NCBI GenBank assembly: GCA_951802425.1
Contig: OX637806.1
Location: forward strand, 186,001 to 250,000
Origin: Clavaria fumosa
Lineage: Eukaryota > Basidiomycota > Agaricomycetes > Agaricales > Clavariaceae
Direction of reading: 5' to 3'
Length of the DNA stretch: 64,000 bases
Positions 21,402 to 34,257 of the stretch are shown here, one piece after another (position 1 is the first letter of the stretch; each line of letters starts with the position of its first letter). Under the pieces are notes generated by a model that worked only from the letters and a program-made list of their open reading frames with translations, did not search any database and was not told where the DNA came from. A program made the position numbers and the translations under genes.

Positions 21402-23461
21402 ATGGTCTCCGCTTTCATCAAACAACACGAAACTGAAATCAACAAGGACGAAAACGAGGTCGCACGCGAAATGCGCATTTTCGACGCAACGGAACCCAGG
21501 ATCAACTTGGGGATCCTAGAAGACGCGCTGACCCATCAAAAGGTTGAACAGGCGCGATGTGCGCGTTCCCGAGAGGAGGTCGTGAAGCGCAAAAATAAGA
21601 ACAAGGTCGCGAGTCCCAACAAGGCGAGCGACAACGTCGCAGGCCCTAGCGGGTCAATGGAGAACGTTGCGGGCCCTAGTGGAGTAAGGGGCAAAGTTGC
21701 GGGCGGAGCTGACCCGTTGCCTGTGGACTTCCTGAGGGCATGGAAGAAAATTGGGTCAGCAAGGGAGAATAAGGAATGGAACGAGAGGGAGTGAGAGGTG
21801 CGTAGCAGTATTTCTCGTTTCCATTCGTTTTCTAATTGTTGTGTCAAAGGATTGCGACAATTGTGTCGCAAAGGGCCGACAGTGTGAGCGCAGCACTGCC
21901 GGCAAGTGTCGTCAGTGCGCAGAAGACCATGGAAAGTGCTCGTGGGTTCAAGAATTCCGTCGATGGCGTGTCAAAAACGAATACGGATGGGACGACGTGC
22001 GAGTCGACAAGGCGCTGAAACGCGCCGAGGGTTCGGAAACGATGGGTATGGCGACGCCCAAAGTTGTGAGTCGAGTGGGGAGAAAGCTCCCCATCCTTCT
22101 GGTTCCGGAAACCCCTACGCGAGTAGGGCGTGGAAAACGAACGAGGGCAAGGTCGCGGTCGCCGACACCGGGTCCTTCAACGTTGAGGAGGCGAGTCGCA
22201 GACGTACCAGAAACAGAGACGGAGGTGGAGGAAGACACGCCGGTGCAACTGACGAACGTCGCAAAGGTTCGCGCGGAGAAGGCGTGGATTCTGGCAACCC
22301 CGGGAGAGAAGGGGCGGCTGCTTCGGAAGGTGATGGACTGTGAGGAAGAAGTCAAGATCCTTCAAGGGCGGTTGGATGTGAGGGCGACGAAGGAGCGCTG
22401 GCTGGAGGGGAGGTTGAAGAAAAGCGAGGAGGAGGTGAAGCGATTGAATGAAGGTGGTGACATCGTCACATGAGTCCGGAACGAGAGAGGAGGTGGAAAG
22501 GGAACTTGTGATGTTGAGACAGCAGGTCGCGGAGCTCTCGAAAAAGACGTTGTGGGTGGAGAAGTCCGACAAGGAAGTGGAGTTGGAAAGAGAGTTGGCG
22601 GCGGTAAAACACGAGTTGGAGGAGGCGCGGAAAAGCGCAAAAGGTGAGTTTTCTTTATGCTTGGAAACTTTTTTACTGAACTTGCGTGTCTGTAGGAAAA
22701 AGCAGGGAGGTCCAGGAAGCGCGAGTGGATTCGCTGAAGGCATCCGCATCCAGGGGGTTGGATGTGAAGGTCGCGGAGTTGACGGCGCAGAAGGAGGAGG
22801 TGGAGAAAGATTTTGAGGCTCTCCATGGGGAGTGGGAAGGTAAGTAATTGTTTAGTTTTACCATGTTATAAACTGATTTCCTTTGTTTACTCAGACCAGG
22901 AAACCAAGTTGAGGGAGGCGCGCCGCAAGGTGAAGGAATTGGAGAAGGAAAAAGAGGGTAAGTCAATGGTCACGAGTATAAAATGACTTAATTCAGCGTT
23001 TTATAGTATTAGTCGCGACTGTGGAGAGGATGGAGGAGGAGTTGTCGGTGTCGAGGGAGCAGTTGCAAGGTAAGTGGTTGCAAGTTTTGTATTCTTAACG
23101 ATAAGCTAACGGTTTGTTTCTAGAATTACGTGACCAATGCGGGAGTATGGTTGGTGAGCTCCGCGAGGCTCGCTTTCGAGGACAGCGAGGCCTCGAGACG
23201 GTCTTCTTCGCCTACGAAGACCTCTTGATGAAGTCGCTGAAAGAACTCCCATCGTGGGTGGAAAAGTGGGTGGAGCAGGAGCAGCGTCGCATGAGGAGGG
23301 AGTTGTTGGATATTCTGAGGGTGGACAATTGGGGTTTTGAGTTGAAGGCTCCCGAGGCTGGAGAGGAGGAGAAGGGGGAAAAGGAAAAAGTCACGAGTGT
23401 GGAAGGTGGGGAAGGAGCAGAAGGGTCGCGAAAGGGGAAGGAAAAAGCTTGTGACCAGTAG
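21402..23461 (+). pseudogene. Antisense accessory gene, Zn2Cys6 + coiled coil, family 1 copy 2
   Basis: It has the same layout as the copy at 10431. Exon 1 starts MVSAFIKQHETE; the next exon holds CDNCVAKGRQC and CRQCAEDHGKC (about 21853-21939). A basic linker and Glu/Lys-rich coiled-coil exons follow, ending in KGKEKACDQ. Here the codon that is TGA in copy 1 is intact (GWDDVRVDKALKR). However, a net 23-nt deletion near 22448, relative to copy 1, shifts the frame and ends it after NEGGDIVT. The two copies carry different lesions, so the ancestral gene was probably intact. The 3' end converges on pol with about 100 bp between stop codons. Confidence 0.75.
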
Positions 23462-23560
23462 ATAAAAATTTTCTTGTTGTATTTTTATTGTGTATATATG
23501 AATTGCTGTGAAGTCCGAAGTGAGAAAGTGAAGAAAAAAAAGAGAAAGAGGCGAGGAAAT

Positions 23561-25366
23561 TTATTGAGTTGCGCGAGTTGCGCGAGGTTTTTCTGGGTAG
23601 GTCGCGTGGAAGTCCTGGAGGAGTTCCTTCGATCCGGAAAGTGACTCTATTGGTTCCCAGGTGTCGTCCTCGGGTCCGTAACCTTCCCAACGTACGAGGT
23701 AGAGCACTTTCCTACCCCTCCTTCGAGAATCTAGTATGTCGGCGACTTCGTAATGTTGTTCGCCGTCGACCTCGATAGGGGGCGGGGGTTGCTGTTGTCG
23801 CTGGGGGAAAGCGTCATCGTAGACCTTTTCGAGTAACGAAACATGGAAGACGTCGTGAATTTCTCGCATTGATTTCAGTAACTGGAGACGATATGCGTGA
23901 GTCGAAACTTTCGCGAGTATGGGGAAAGGTCCGGCTCGTTTCGAGTCCAATTTCTTCATCGGTCTCTTCGTTTTCACATTCCTCAAGTCTAACCACACTC
24001 TTGTTCCTTCCTTCCAATCCAGCATAGTCTCTCTCTTCGGGTCCGCAAAGCGCAAGTAGGCCTCGTTCGCGACCTTGAGTTGGTCTCGTAGATGCTGGTG
24101 AAGCGTCCTGAGATCAGTCGCGACCATATGAGCTTTGTGCGCGGGTACGTCGTCAAGAGAAATCATGAGTCTAGGGTGGTATCCCTTGTTCGCGAAGAAC
24201 GGGGAGACACCAGTCACGCTATGAGGGGTGTTATTGTATATGAACTCGGCGAGCGGGAGTTGGTAATTCCAGTCGTCTTGCTGGTAGTTCGTATATATTC
24301 GGATATATTGCTCTAGAACCTGGTTGACTCGTTCTGTTTGTCCGTCAGTCTCGGGGTGGTAAGCTGTGGAGAGATTTGAAGTAATATCCAAAGCTTGGCA
24401 TAACGAAGACCAAAACTTAGAAACAAATAATCTTCCTCTATCTGACACTATATCCGCAGGTAGCCCATGCTTTGAAAAGACGTGGGTGACGAAATGCTGG
24501 GCTAATTCTTTTGTGGTGTCGGTAGTATTGGTAGAGATGAAAATCGCTTGTTTCATAAGTCGACAGACAATGATGAGGATCGAGTCAAAGGTCGCAGAGA
24601 GAGGGAGGGCTTCGATATGGTCCATCGAAATCGAAGACCAAGGTCGCTCGCCTATGGGCAAGGGCTTGAGGAGTCCATAGGGTTTGTGCCGGACAGGTTT
24701 TGCCCTTGCACAGGTGTGACAACCACGGACGTAGACAGTTACGTCCTTTCGGAGTCCTGGCCAGAAAAACAACCTATTTATTAGTTGGGTTGTCTTCCTT
24801 ATACCTGGATGTCCTCGTAGTTTGTGGTCGTGGTTGGAGCATAGGATATCGAATTGGAGAGAGTCGTGGTCGGGGACGTATATTTTGCCATTTCAAAGTA
24901 ATAGTGAACCGTTGGGCGAGAGTGAGAACGCTTTGTCGCGACCTTGTGAAGCACCCTGTGATTTCTTGGAGAAGTAGGAGTCGCGAGGAGCGTGTCGAAT
25001 TCGCGAAATCAGGGCTTCTTCGTTGAGAATGACGGCTGCTCGAAGTAGTTCCGGCGGTATCACGACCTTGTTGTTTTGTGCATTAGTTGCGGGTTGGTCG
25101 GACTTCTTCGGGTAGACGTCGGGTCGTCGCGTGAGGGCATCTGGCTTCGCGCCTAGCTTTCCTGCTCGATAATGAATTACATAGTCGAAACTGGAAAGGT
25201 ACTCTGCCCAGCGGGCTTGTCGACGGCTGAGTTGCTTCGTGGTGGTGAAATAACGTAAGTTATTGTGGTCTGAAAAGACCTGAATTTGGTATCGCGCGCC
25301 TTCGAGGTACGCTCTCCATTGCTTGAACGCATTGTGTATCGCGAGGAGCTCTTTGTCGTAAATGTC
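23561..25366 (-). pseudogene. pol: Family-1 pol: RNase H end, integrase, chromodomain
   Basis: Integrase and chromodomain read on the minus strand in one 403-codon frame (24772-23561): HTCARAK, SMDHIEALP, IVSDRG, QTERVNQ and YLVRWEGYGPEDDTWEP. Upstream, towards 25366, lie the integrase finger and the end of RNase H ([10 protein letters not shown]), interrupted by a stop near 24895. The gene continues on the other side of the fold-back element at 31627-33527. The sequence TCCTGCTCGATAATG (25161-25175) is the empty site for the 14217/19820 insertion. Confidence 0.85.
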
Positions 25367-25373
25367 GTAGTTG
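25367..25373. other. Target duplication GTAGTTG, left copy (right copy 31627-31633)
   Basis: The seven bases flank both ends of the fold-back element. In the uninterrupted sister pol the corresponding codons contain the sequence once (complement of CAACTAC near 19618). Confidence 0.9.
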
Positions 25374-25514
25374 CAGTAGTACTGAATGAAATAATTAACT
25401 AGACACAGCAGTTAGGTATAATTCATAGTGTACTCTTTGCAGCTACAGCTGGACAAGGAATCCTTATGGTCAGTCAACTTGTCAAGTTAACTTGTCAAAG
25501 GTAGTACATGGGGG

Positions 25515-28185
25515 ACTAGTAGACTAGATACAGCTGACAGCTGTGGATCTAGTGGACTAGTTACAGCTACTAGGTGTGGACCTGGTGGACTAGTTGCAGG
25601 TGCTAGCTATGGTTCTAGTGAACTGGTTACAGGTGCTAGCTGTGGGTCCAGTGGACTAGTTACAGCTACCAGTTGTGGATCTAGTGGACTAGGTGCAGCA
25701 AGTAGGTGTAGGTCTAGTGGACTAGTTGCAGCTATTAGCTGTAGATGTAGTGAACTAGTTACAGCTAGTAGCTGTGGGCCTAGTGGACTAGTTGCAGCTA
25801 CTAGCTGTGGGCCTAGTGGACTAGTTGCAGCTACTAGCTGTGGGCCTAGTGGACTAGTTGCAGCTACTAGCTGTAGATGTAGTGAACTAGTTACAGCTAT
25901 TAGTTGTAGATGTAGTGAACTAGTTGCAGCTAGTAGGTGTAGGTCTAGTAGACTAGTTGCAGCTATTAGCTGTAGATGTAGTGAACTAGTTACAGCTAGT
26001 AGCTGTGGGCCTAGTGGACTAGTTGCAGCTAGTAGCTGTGGGCCTAGTGGACTAGTTGCAGCTAGTAGCTGTGGGCCTAGTGGACTAGTTGCAGCTAGTA
26101 GCTGTGGGCCTAGTGGACTAGTTGCAGCTACTAGCTGTGGGCCTAGTGGACTAGTTGCAGCTAGTAGCTGTGGGCCTAGTGGACTAGTTGCAGCTACTAG
26201 CTGTAGATGTAGTGAACTAGTTGCAGCTAGTAGGTGTAGGTCTAGTAGACTAGTTGCAGCTATTAGCTGTAGATGTAGTGAACTAGTTACAGCTAGTAGC
26301 TGTGGGCCTAGTGGACTAGTTACAGCTAGTAGCTGTGGGCCTAGTGGACTAGTTGCAGCTACTAGCTGTAGATGTAGTGAACTAGTTGCAGCTAGTAGGT
26401 GTAGATGTAGTGAACTAGTTGCAGCTAGTAGTTGTGGACCTAGTGGACTAGTTACAGCTAGTAGCTGTGGGCCTAGTGGACTAGTTGCAGCTAGTAGCTG
26501 TGGGCCTAGTGGACTAGTTGCAGCTACTAGCTGTGGGCCTAGTGGACTAGTTGCAGCTACTAGCTGTGGGCCTAGTGGACTAGTTGCAGCTAGTAGCTGT
26601 GGGCCTAGTGGACTAGTTGCAGCTACTAGCTGTAGATGTAGTGAACTAGTTGCAGCTACCAGCTGTAGATCTAGTGAACTAGTTACAGCTATTAGTTGTA
26701 GATGTAGTGAACTAGTTGCAGCTAGTAGGTGTAGGTCTAGTGGACTAGTTGCAGCTATTAGCTGTAGATGTAGTGAACTAGTTACAGCTAGTAGGTGTAG
26801 GTCTAGTAGACTAGTTGCAGCTAGTAGTTGTGGACCTAGTGGACTAGTTACAGCTAGTAGCTGTGGGCCTAGTGGACTAGTTGCAGCTAGTAGCTGTGGG
26901 CCTAGTGGACTAGTTGCAGCTACTAGCTGTGGGCCTAGTGGACTAGTTGCAGCTACTAGCTGTGGGCCTAGTGGACTAGTTGCAGCTACTAGCTGTAGAT
27001 GTAGTGAACTAGTTACAGCTAGTAGGTGTAGATGTAGTGAACTAGTTGCAGCTAGTAGGTGTAGATGTAATGAACTAGTTACAGCTAGTAGCTGTGGGCC
27101 TAGTGGACTAGTTGCAGCTACTAGCTGTGGGCCTAGTGGACTAGTTGCAGCTACTAGCTGTGGGCCTAGTGAACTAGTTGCAGCTAGTAGCTGTGGGCCT
27201 AGTGGACTAGTTGCAGCTAGTAGCTGTGGGCCTAGTGGACTAGTTGCAGCTACTAGCTGTAGATGTAGTGAACTAGTTGCAGCTAGTAGGTGTAGGTCTA
27301 GTAGACTAGTTGCAGCTATTAGCTGTAGATGTAGTGAACTAGTTACAGCTAGTAGCTGTGGGCCTAGTGGACTAGTTACAGCTAGTAGCTGTGGGCCTAG
27401 TGGACTAGTTGCAGCTACTAGCTGTAGATGTAGTGAACTAGTTGCAGCTAGTAGCTGTGGACCTAGTGGACTAGTTGCAGCTACTAGCTGTAGATGTAGT
27501 GAACTAGTTACAGCTAGTAGGTGTAGATGTAGTGAACTAGTTGCAGCTAGTAGGTGTAGATGTAGTGAACTAGTTGCAGCTATTAGCTGTAGATGTAGTG
27601 AACTAGTTACAGCTAGTAGCTGTGGGCCTAGTGGACTAGTTGCAGCTACTAGCTGTAGATCTAGTGAACTAGTTACAGCTATTAGTTGTTGATGTAGTGA
27701 ACTAGTTGCAGCTAGTAGGTGTAGGTCTAGTGAACTAGTTGCAGCTATTAGCTGTAGATGTAGTGAACTAGTTACAGCTAGTAGGTGTAGGTCTAGTAGA
27801 CTAGTTGCAGCTAGTAGGTGTAGGTCTAGTAGACTAGTTGCAGCTAGTAGTTGTGGACCTAGTGGACTAGTGGCAGCTACCAGCTGTGGGTCTAGTGGAC
27901 TAGTTACAGCCATTAGCTGTGGATCTAGTGAACTAGTTGCAGCTAGTTGCTGTAGATCTAGTGAACTAGTTACAGCTATTAGTTGTAGATGTAGTGAACT
28001 AGTTGCAGCTAGTAGCTGTGGACCTAGTGGACTAGTTGCGGCTACTAGCTGTGGGTCTAGTCAATTACTAGTTGTAGATCTGGTGAATTAGTTACAGCTA
28101 CTAGCTGTGGATCTAGTGGACTAGTTGCAGCTAGTTGCTGTGGGTCTGGTAGACTAGTTACAGCTATTAGCTGTGGATCTAGTCA
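25515..28185 (-). repeat. 33-bp minisatellite, left arm
   Basis: The basic unit is 33 bp, built from ACTAGT and an imperfect palindrome such as CAGCTAGTAGCTG. Length suggests about 80 units with a handful of variant types. 33 bp is 11 codons and most units lack stops, so the minus strand has a 768-codon frame (27913-25607) of 11-residue repeats like LLAATSPLGPQ. I regard this frame as a by-product of the repeat, but it cannot be excluded as expressed. Confidence 0.9.
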
Positions 28186-28988
28186 TTCAATGATGTAGAT
28201 TCCTTGCAATAAACTATTGTAATTACAATAGGTGGCCATTGCAAGAATGACTGAACAAACAATGGCAAACAAAATATGCTAAAAATAAAAACAAAACTCG
28301 AAATTGAGCAGCCTGTGCCTGGTCCCTCAGGTACAGGTGACCAATCAAGCATAGCTGCTTTTGGTAAGCTGCTATGACTGTGGGAAAAATTTTGCATGGC
28401 TTGCAAAATATGACTTTTTATACACCAAAAAATTGGCAAAAATCAGGAGATTCCAGATCCGGACACCCCACATTTGTATCTGCCTTGGTTCAGTGTCAAT
28501 TTGCAAAATACACAGAAAATATTCATTTTTCTACAGTTCTGCAGTACTCTGGCTTAAAAATGGATAGGAGAGGATACACACACCTACACACACTACACTA
28601 CCTGTGGACATATGGGGAGGGTGTGGATTAGTTTAACAACTCACCCACCATCTCTGTCACCTCCCTGGAATCCATTACTAGGAATTAGGGTGTTATTGGC
28701 CTGGGAGCATGGCTATTTGTTATATTGCAAATTCCAGCCGTCAGACTACACCTTATGACATCCAATACAATCATACAAAAGCCCATAATATTTGGTGCAG
28801 AATTACAGATTCCCCATGTCTATTTTCCCAAAATTCTCAAAATCTCTCCCCAGACAGTCCCCTTTGTCAAATCACATATTCCTGTTGTCTGATAGCTGAC
28901 AAGGTATGCATGAATACATGTTCAAAGTTTGGTGAAGTTAGGCCAAGTTCTCAGGAAGATAGCCCAGAATGTGTCTTTTAGAGGACAG
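28186..28988. repeat. Inner unique part of the fold-back element, left copy
   Basis: About 800 bp of AT-rich DNA, repeated in opposite orientation at about 29035-29844. Frames of 86 and 68 codons are identical between the two copies, showing very low divergence. No motif is recognised in them. The sequence is probably non-coding. Confidence 0.7.
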
Positions 28989-29844
28989 TCTAAAGTGAGA
29001 GCAAAGATGAAGGCAAGGATAAGGAAGACCTTGATGGTCCTCCAAAAGACTCATTCTAAGCTATCTTCTTGAGAACTTGGCCTAACTTCACCAAACTTTG
29101 AACATGTATTCATGCATACCTTGTCAGCTATCAGACAACAGGAATATGTGATTTGACAAAGGGGACTGTCTGGGGAGAGATTTTGAGAATTTTGGGAAAA
29201 TAGACATGGGGAATCTGTAATTCTGCACCAAATATTATGGGCTTTTGTATGATTGTATTGGATGTCATAAGGTGTAGTCTGATGGCTGGAATTTGCAATA
29301 TAACAAATAGCCATGCTCCCAGGCCAATAACACCCTAATTCCTAGTAATGGATTCCAGGGAGGTGACAGAGATGGTGGGTGAGTTGTTAAACTAATCCAC
29401 ACCCTCCCCATATGTCCACAGGTAGTGTAGTGTGTGTAGGTGTGTGTATCCTCTCCTATCCATTTTTAAGCCAGAGTACTGCAGAACTGTAGAAAAATGA
29501 ATATTTTCTGTGTATTTTGCAAATTGACACTGAACCAAGGCAGATACAAATGTGGGGTGTCCGGATCTGGAATCTCCTGATTTTTGCCAATTTTTTGGTG
29601 TATAAAAAGTCATATTTTGCAAGCCATGCAAAATTTTTCCCACAGTCATAGCAGCTTACCAAAAGCAGCTATGCTTGATTGGTCACCTGTACCTGAGGGA
29701 CCAGGCACAGGCTGCTCAATTTCGAGTTTTGTTTTTATTTTTAGCATATTTTGTTTGCCATTGTTTGTTCAGTCATTCTTGCAATGGCCACCTATTGTAA
29801 TTACAATAGTTTATTGCAAGGAATCTACATCATTGAATGACTAG

Positions 29845-31480
29845 ATCCACAGCTAATAGCTGTAACTAGTCTACCAGACCCACAGCAACTAGCTGCAACT
29901 AGTCCACTAGACCCACAGCTAGTAGCTGTAACTAATTCACCAGATCTACAACTAGTAATTGACTAGACCCACAGCTAGTAGCTGCAACTAGTCCACTAGG
30001 TCCACAACTACTAGCTGCAACTAGTCTACTAGACCTACACCTACTAGCTGCAACTAGTTCACTACATCTACAACTAATAGCTGTAACTAGTTCACTAGAT
30101 CTACAGCTAGTAGCTGCAACTAGTCCACTAGGCCCACAGCTAGTAGCTGCAACTAGTCCACTAGGCCCACAGCTACTAGCTGTAACTAGTTCACTAGGCC
30201 CACAGCTACTAGCTGTAACTAGTTCACTACATCTACAGCTAATAGCTGCAACTAGTTCACTACATCTACACCTACTAGCTGCAACTAGTTCACTACATCT
30301 ACACCTACTAGCTGTAACTAGTTCACTACATCTACAGCTAGTAGCTGCAACTAGTCCACTAGGCCCACAGCTAGTAGCTGCAACTAGTCCACTAGGCCCA
30401 CAGCTACTAGCTGTAACTAGTTCACTACATCTACAGCTAATAGCTGCAACTAGTCCACTAGACCTACACCTACTAGCTGCAACTAGTTCACTACATCTAC
30501 AACTAATAGCTGTAACTAGTTCACTAGATCTACAGCTAGTAGCTGCAACTAGTCCACTAGGCCCACAGCTACTAGCTGTAACTAGTTCACTACATCTACA
30601 GCTAATAGCTGCAACTAGTCCACTAGACCTACACCTACTAGCTGCAACTAGTTCACTACATCTACAACTAATAGCTGTAACTAGTTCACTACATCTACAA
30701 CTAATAGCTGTAACTAGTTCACTAGATCTACAGCTAGTAGCTGCAACTAGTCCACTAGGCCCACAGCTAGTAGCTGCAACTAGTCCACTAGGCCCACAGC
30801 TACTAGCTGTAACTAGTTCACTACATCTACACCTACTAGCTGCAACTAGTTCACTACATCTACACCTACTAGCTGTAACTAGTTCACTACATCTACAGCT
30901 AGTAGCTGCAACTAGTCCACTAGGCCCACAGCTAGTAGCTGCAACTAGTCTACTAGACCTACACCTACTAGCTGCAACTAGTTCACTACATCTACAACTA
31001 ATAGCTGTAACTAGTTCACTAGATCTACAGCTAGTAGCTGCAACTAGTCCACTAGGCCCACAGCTAGTAGCTGCAACTAGTCCACTAGGCCCACAGCTAC
31101 TAGCTGCAACTAGTCCACTAGGCCCACAGCTACTAGCTGCAACTAGTCCACTAGGCCCACAGCTACTAGCTGCATCTAGTCCACTAGGCCCACAGCTAGT
31201 AGCTGCAACTAGTCCACTAAGCCCACAGCTACTAGCTGTAACTAGTTCACTACATCTACAGCTAATAGCTGCAACTAGTCCACTAGACCTACACCTACTT
31301 GCTGCACCTAGTCCACTAGATCCACAACTGGTAGCTGTAACTAGTCCACTGGACCCACAGCTAGCACCTGTAACCAGTTCACTAGAACCATAGCTAGCAC
31401 CTGCAACTAGTCCACCAGGTCCACACCTAGTAGCTGTAACTAGTCCACTAGATCCACAGCTGTCAGCTGTATCTAGTCTA
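29845..31480 (+). repeat. 33-bp minisatellite, right arm
   Basis: Inverted counterpart of the left array with roughly 50 units by length. The outermost units, including rare variants such as those with GGTGCTAGCTATGG, are in mirrored order at both edges. The interior differs in number and order, which indicates unequal expansion or contraction inside the arms. Confidence 0.85.
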
Positions 31481-31626
31481 CTAGTCCCCCATGTACTACC
31501 TTTGACAAGTTAACTTGACAAGTTGACTGACCATAAGGATTCCTTGTCCAGCTGTAGCTGCAAAGAGTACACTATGAATTATACCTAACTGCTGTGTCTA
31601 GTTAATTATTTCATTCAGTACTACTG

Positions 31627-33527
31627 GTAGTTGAGCTCTGCAGCGATCATTGTACGTGCGTGGAAAGCGATGGGACATAGCTCATTAGTCACGGGATTGG
31701 TTTGAGAGAGAATGGCCGCTATCACGTAGTCGGAAGCGTCGCATTCGAGGGTAATGGGGTGATCGGGGTCGTAATGCCGGAGGACGGGAGCTTCAGTAAA
31801 GGCTTGTTTGAGGATATCGAAGACTTCTTGGCATCGTGGGCTCCACTTCCAAGGCGTATCCTTGCGGAGGAGTCGCGTAAGTGGAATGACGATGCCGGAA
31901 TAGTTATCTATGAATCTTCGATAGAAATTAGCAAAGCCTAAAAAGCTCTGAAGGTCGCGGATCTTTGTGGGTACGGGCCAACTTAGAATGGCCTGTATTT
32001 TTGAAGGATCCATGGCAATTCCGTCGGGGGACACTATAACTCCAAGGTATTCGACCGTCGTGGTGTGGAAATCACACTTCTCGGGTCGCACGTGTAAGTC
32101 TGCCTTGCGTAGACGTCGTAGGACCTCTCGGACGTGGTCGCGATGCTGTTCGAGGTTGTCCGAGTAGATTAAGATGTCGTCGAGGTAGACTACTACGTTG
32201 ACGTCGACCAGATCGTGAAAGATATCGTTCATAAGGTGCTGAAAGGTCGCGGGTGCGTTCGTGAGTCCAAATGGCATGACAAGATATTCGAACGCGCCGT
32301 AGCGAGTGCGGAACGCAGTTTTCCACTCGTCTCCTTCAGCTATCCTCACGTTGTTATACCCAACACGGAGGTCGATCTTCGAGTAGATTTTGGCCGAGCG
32401 CAATTGGTCGACGAGGGTCTCAATTTGAGGAATGGGGTAGCGATTTTTGCGGGTGATCTTGTTGAGACCTTGATAGTCAATGCAGAGGCGAAGGCCTCCA
32501 TCTTTCTTCTTCGCAAAGAGTACCGGTGCACCTGTGGGGGATTTCGACGGCCGAATGAAGCCCTTATCCAACATGTCATCCAAATAATCTTTCAACGTCT
32601 TTAACTCTACTTCTGACATGTTGTATAGCTTCCCGTGAGGAGGTGTTTCTCCTTCTTCAAGTTCGATTCGGTGGTCGTAGTCGCGGTGCGGAGGTAGTTC
32701 CCGGGCTAGGTCTTCAGAAAAGACGTCCAGGAAGTCGTGATACTCGTGCGGGATTGTTTCTTCGGGTTTTGGAGGGGGTTGAGTGGTCGCAGAACTCGCG
32801 AGTATGGATTCGTCGTCGTGGGGGTTGTTCGCGTGTTGGAAGTATAGGAGACCTATAAATTCTCCTTGTTGCTCCAAGCGACGAAGCGTGGTAGCCTTGA
32901 CCAATTGAACTCGCGGGGGTTTAGAGGGTTTCGGTGCCGAGTTTGCGAGGTCAGGGGGGGGTTTACTCGGGGGTTTCGCGTCCAGAAGAGTGAGGGGGAT
33001 GGTCGCGGAGCGGGCTGTCTGTCCGAAACTAAAAGTGAGGTTGGTCCAATCAATCCTAGGGTTCCAGGTTCGCAACCAATCGAGCCCTAGAACCACAGGG
33101 GTGAGAGGATGAGTTTTAGTGACGAGGAACTTAATGGATTGGATAGTATCGTCGGGGAATTTTGTATTAGCGTGGATGTAGTGGGTTATATTGGAGCTGG
33201 AGGAACTTCCGTCGAAGTATTGAAGCAGTAGAGGTTGCGGAAGTGGCATTAGGAGGTTTGGACGGGAGTTCGCGAGGGTGAAATCGATGAAATTCATTGA
33301 TGCACCGCAATCAACGAGAGTATTTAAGGGAATCGAGCTGAAATCTGGTATTTGTGTCTTTATGAGGAAGGATTGGGAAGACTGGGAAGCAATGGGAGTA
33401 TTAGAAAGGTCGCGAGGAAATTGAGGGGAAGAGGAACTAGTTGCGGCCCGCGCGAGTATGGGGGTTGGATCGTCGCAACTCAGAGTTCCCCCGGAAGCTC
33501 CTGAGTCGCTTCCTCGTTTAACTCTTC
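31627..33527 (-). pseudogene. pol: Family-1 pol: protease, reverse transcriptase, RNase H start
   Basis: Continuation of the minus-strand pol. The protease reads TLVDCGASMNF. RT motifs FAKKKDGGLRLCIDYQGLN, MPFGLTNAPATFQ and YLDDILIYSDN are all present, and RNase H starts at LECDASDY. The 558-codon frame 33297-31621 is uninterrupted. The gag-pol overlap with the heptamer GTTAAAC lies just before the family-2 insertion at 33533. Of all family-1 pol segments in the window, this one is the best preserved. Confidence 0.85.
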
Positions 33528-33532
33528 GTGCG

Positions 33533-34257
33533 TGTCACAGTCCTAACAAGGTTAGCGGCGAAGGGGTTAGCGGAGCGGAGCGGAGATATTCTATCGGAGT
33601 CCGGTCGGAGTCCGATATCGGAGAAACGGAGAAGTAAACATGAGGAAGAGAGATTTATGGGACTGCGGCCTCAACGTATGTGTTGTGCCACTGCGTATAT
33701 ACGTGTCCCTATTTATCAAACAAGAACAATACCTAAGGGAGGATCAGAACACAAGTCAAAACTCCAAAGTTGATCGGAGTCCATCGGAGTTGGTCGGAGT
33801 TGATCGGATGACGTGGAGAACGTCGAGGACAATGAGGACGAAAGCTCAGAGATGTTTTTAGGATCAAGAGACATTAATATTCGAACTGAGGAGCAGGGAG
33901 ATACAGGTGGAAACTTATACTGCAAGGACAGAGTATAGGAGTAATGTGAAACAATGTACTTATCAAATTACTAGGAGAGTTTCACCACTTGTGCCTGTGC
34001 AATTTTCTTGGAACAAAGAAACGACAACAAAAGCGACTCCCATGGGTCAAGGGTATCCTCTCAGTAGTGAACAGAATGAGGGGATGGAGGGAGAAGGTTC
34101 TAGAACAAAGTCCGAATGGTCCGAAGGTCGGCGGAGTAAAGTCCGATGAAGGTGCGGAGCGGGGCGTACGGAGTTACGGCGGAGCGGATCGGAGTTGGTA
34201 CGGAGCTCGGAGTCTGGGGCGGGGATAGTGCTTATGCAAGCGGATGGGGTCGTAACA
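33533..34257 (-). repeat. Family-2 3' LTR
   Basis: 725 bp. I count at least 17 CGGAG pentamers, all on the plus strand. It is nearly identical to the 5' LTR, differing mainly by extra GCGGA units near 33555 and a few transitions. This indicates a young insertion relative to family 1. Confidence 0.9.

Larger units (their letters stand above)
25374..31626. mobile_element. 6.25-kb fold-back DNA element with minisatellite arms
   Basis: The terminal inverted repeats start CAGTAGTACTGAATGAAATA at both ends. The inverted repeat continues through the whole element: terminal unique part, 33-bp minisatellite, and inner unique part (about 28190-28988 and 29035-29840, nearly identical). A central loop of about 45 bp lies around 28989-29034. 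A 7-bp duplication flanks it. The only long reading frame is the repetitive one in the minisatellite. No transposase is recognised, so it is probably non-autonomous. The superfamily cannot be assigned from a 7-bp duplication and CAG..CTG ends. Confidence 0.85.

Noticed and set aside
25515..31480. 33-bp repeats as a CRISPR array
   Set aside because: Units are contiguous without unique spacers, lie in a eukaryotic transposon-like inverted repeat, and no Cas gene is present.
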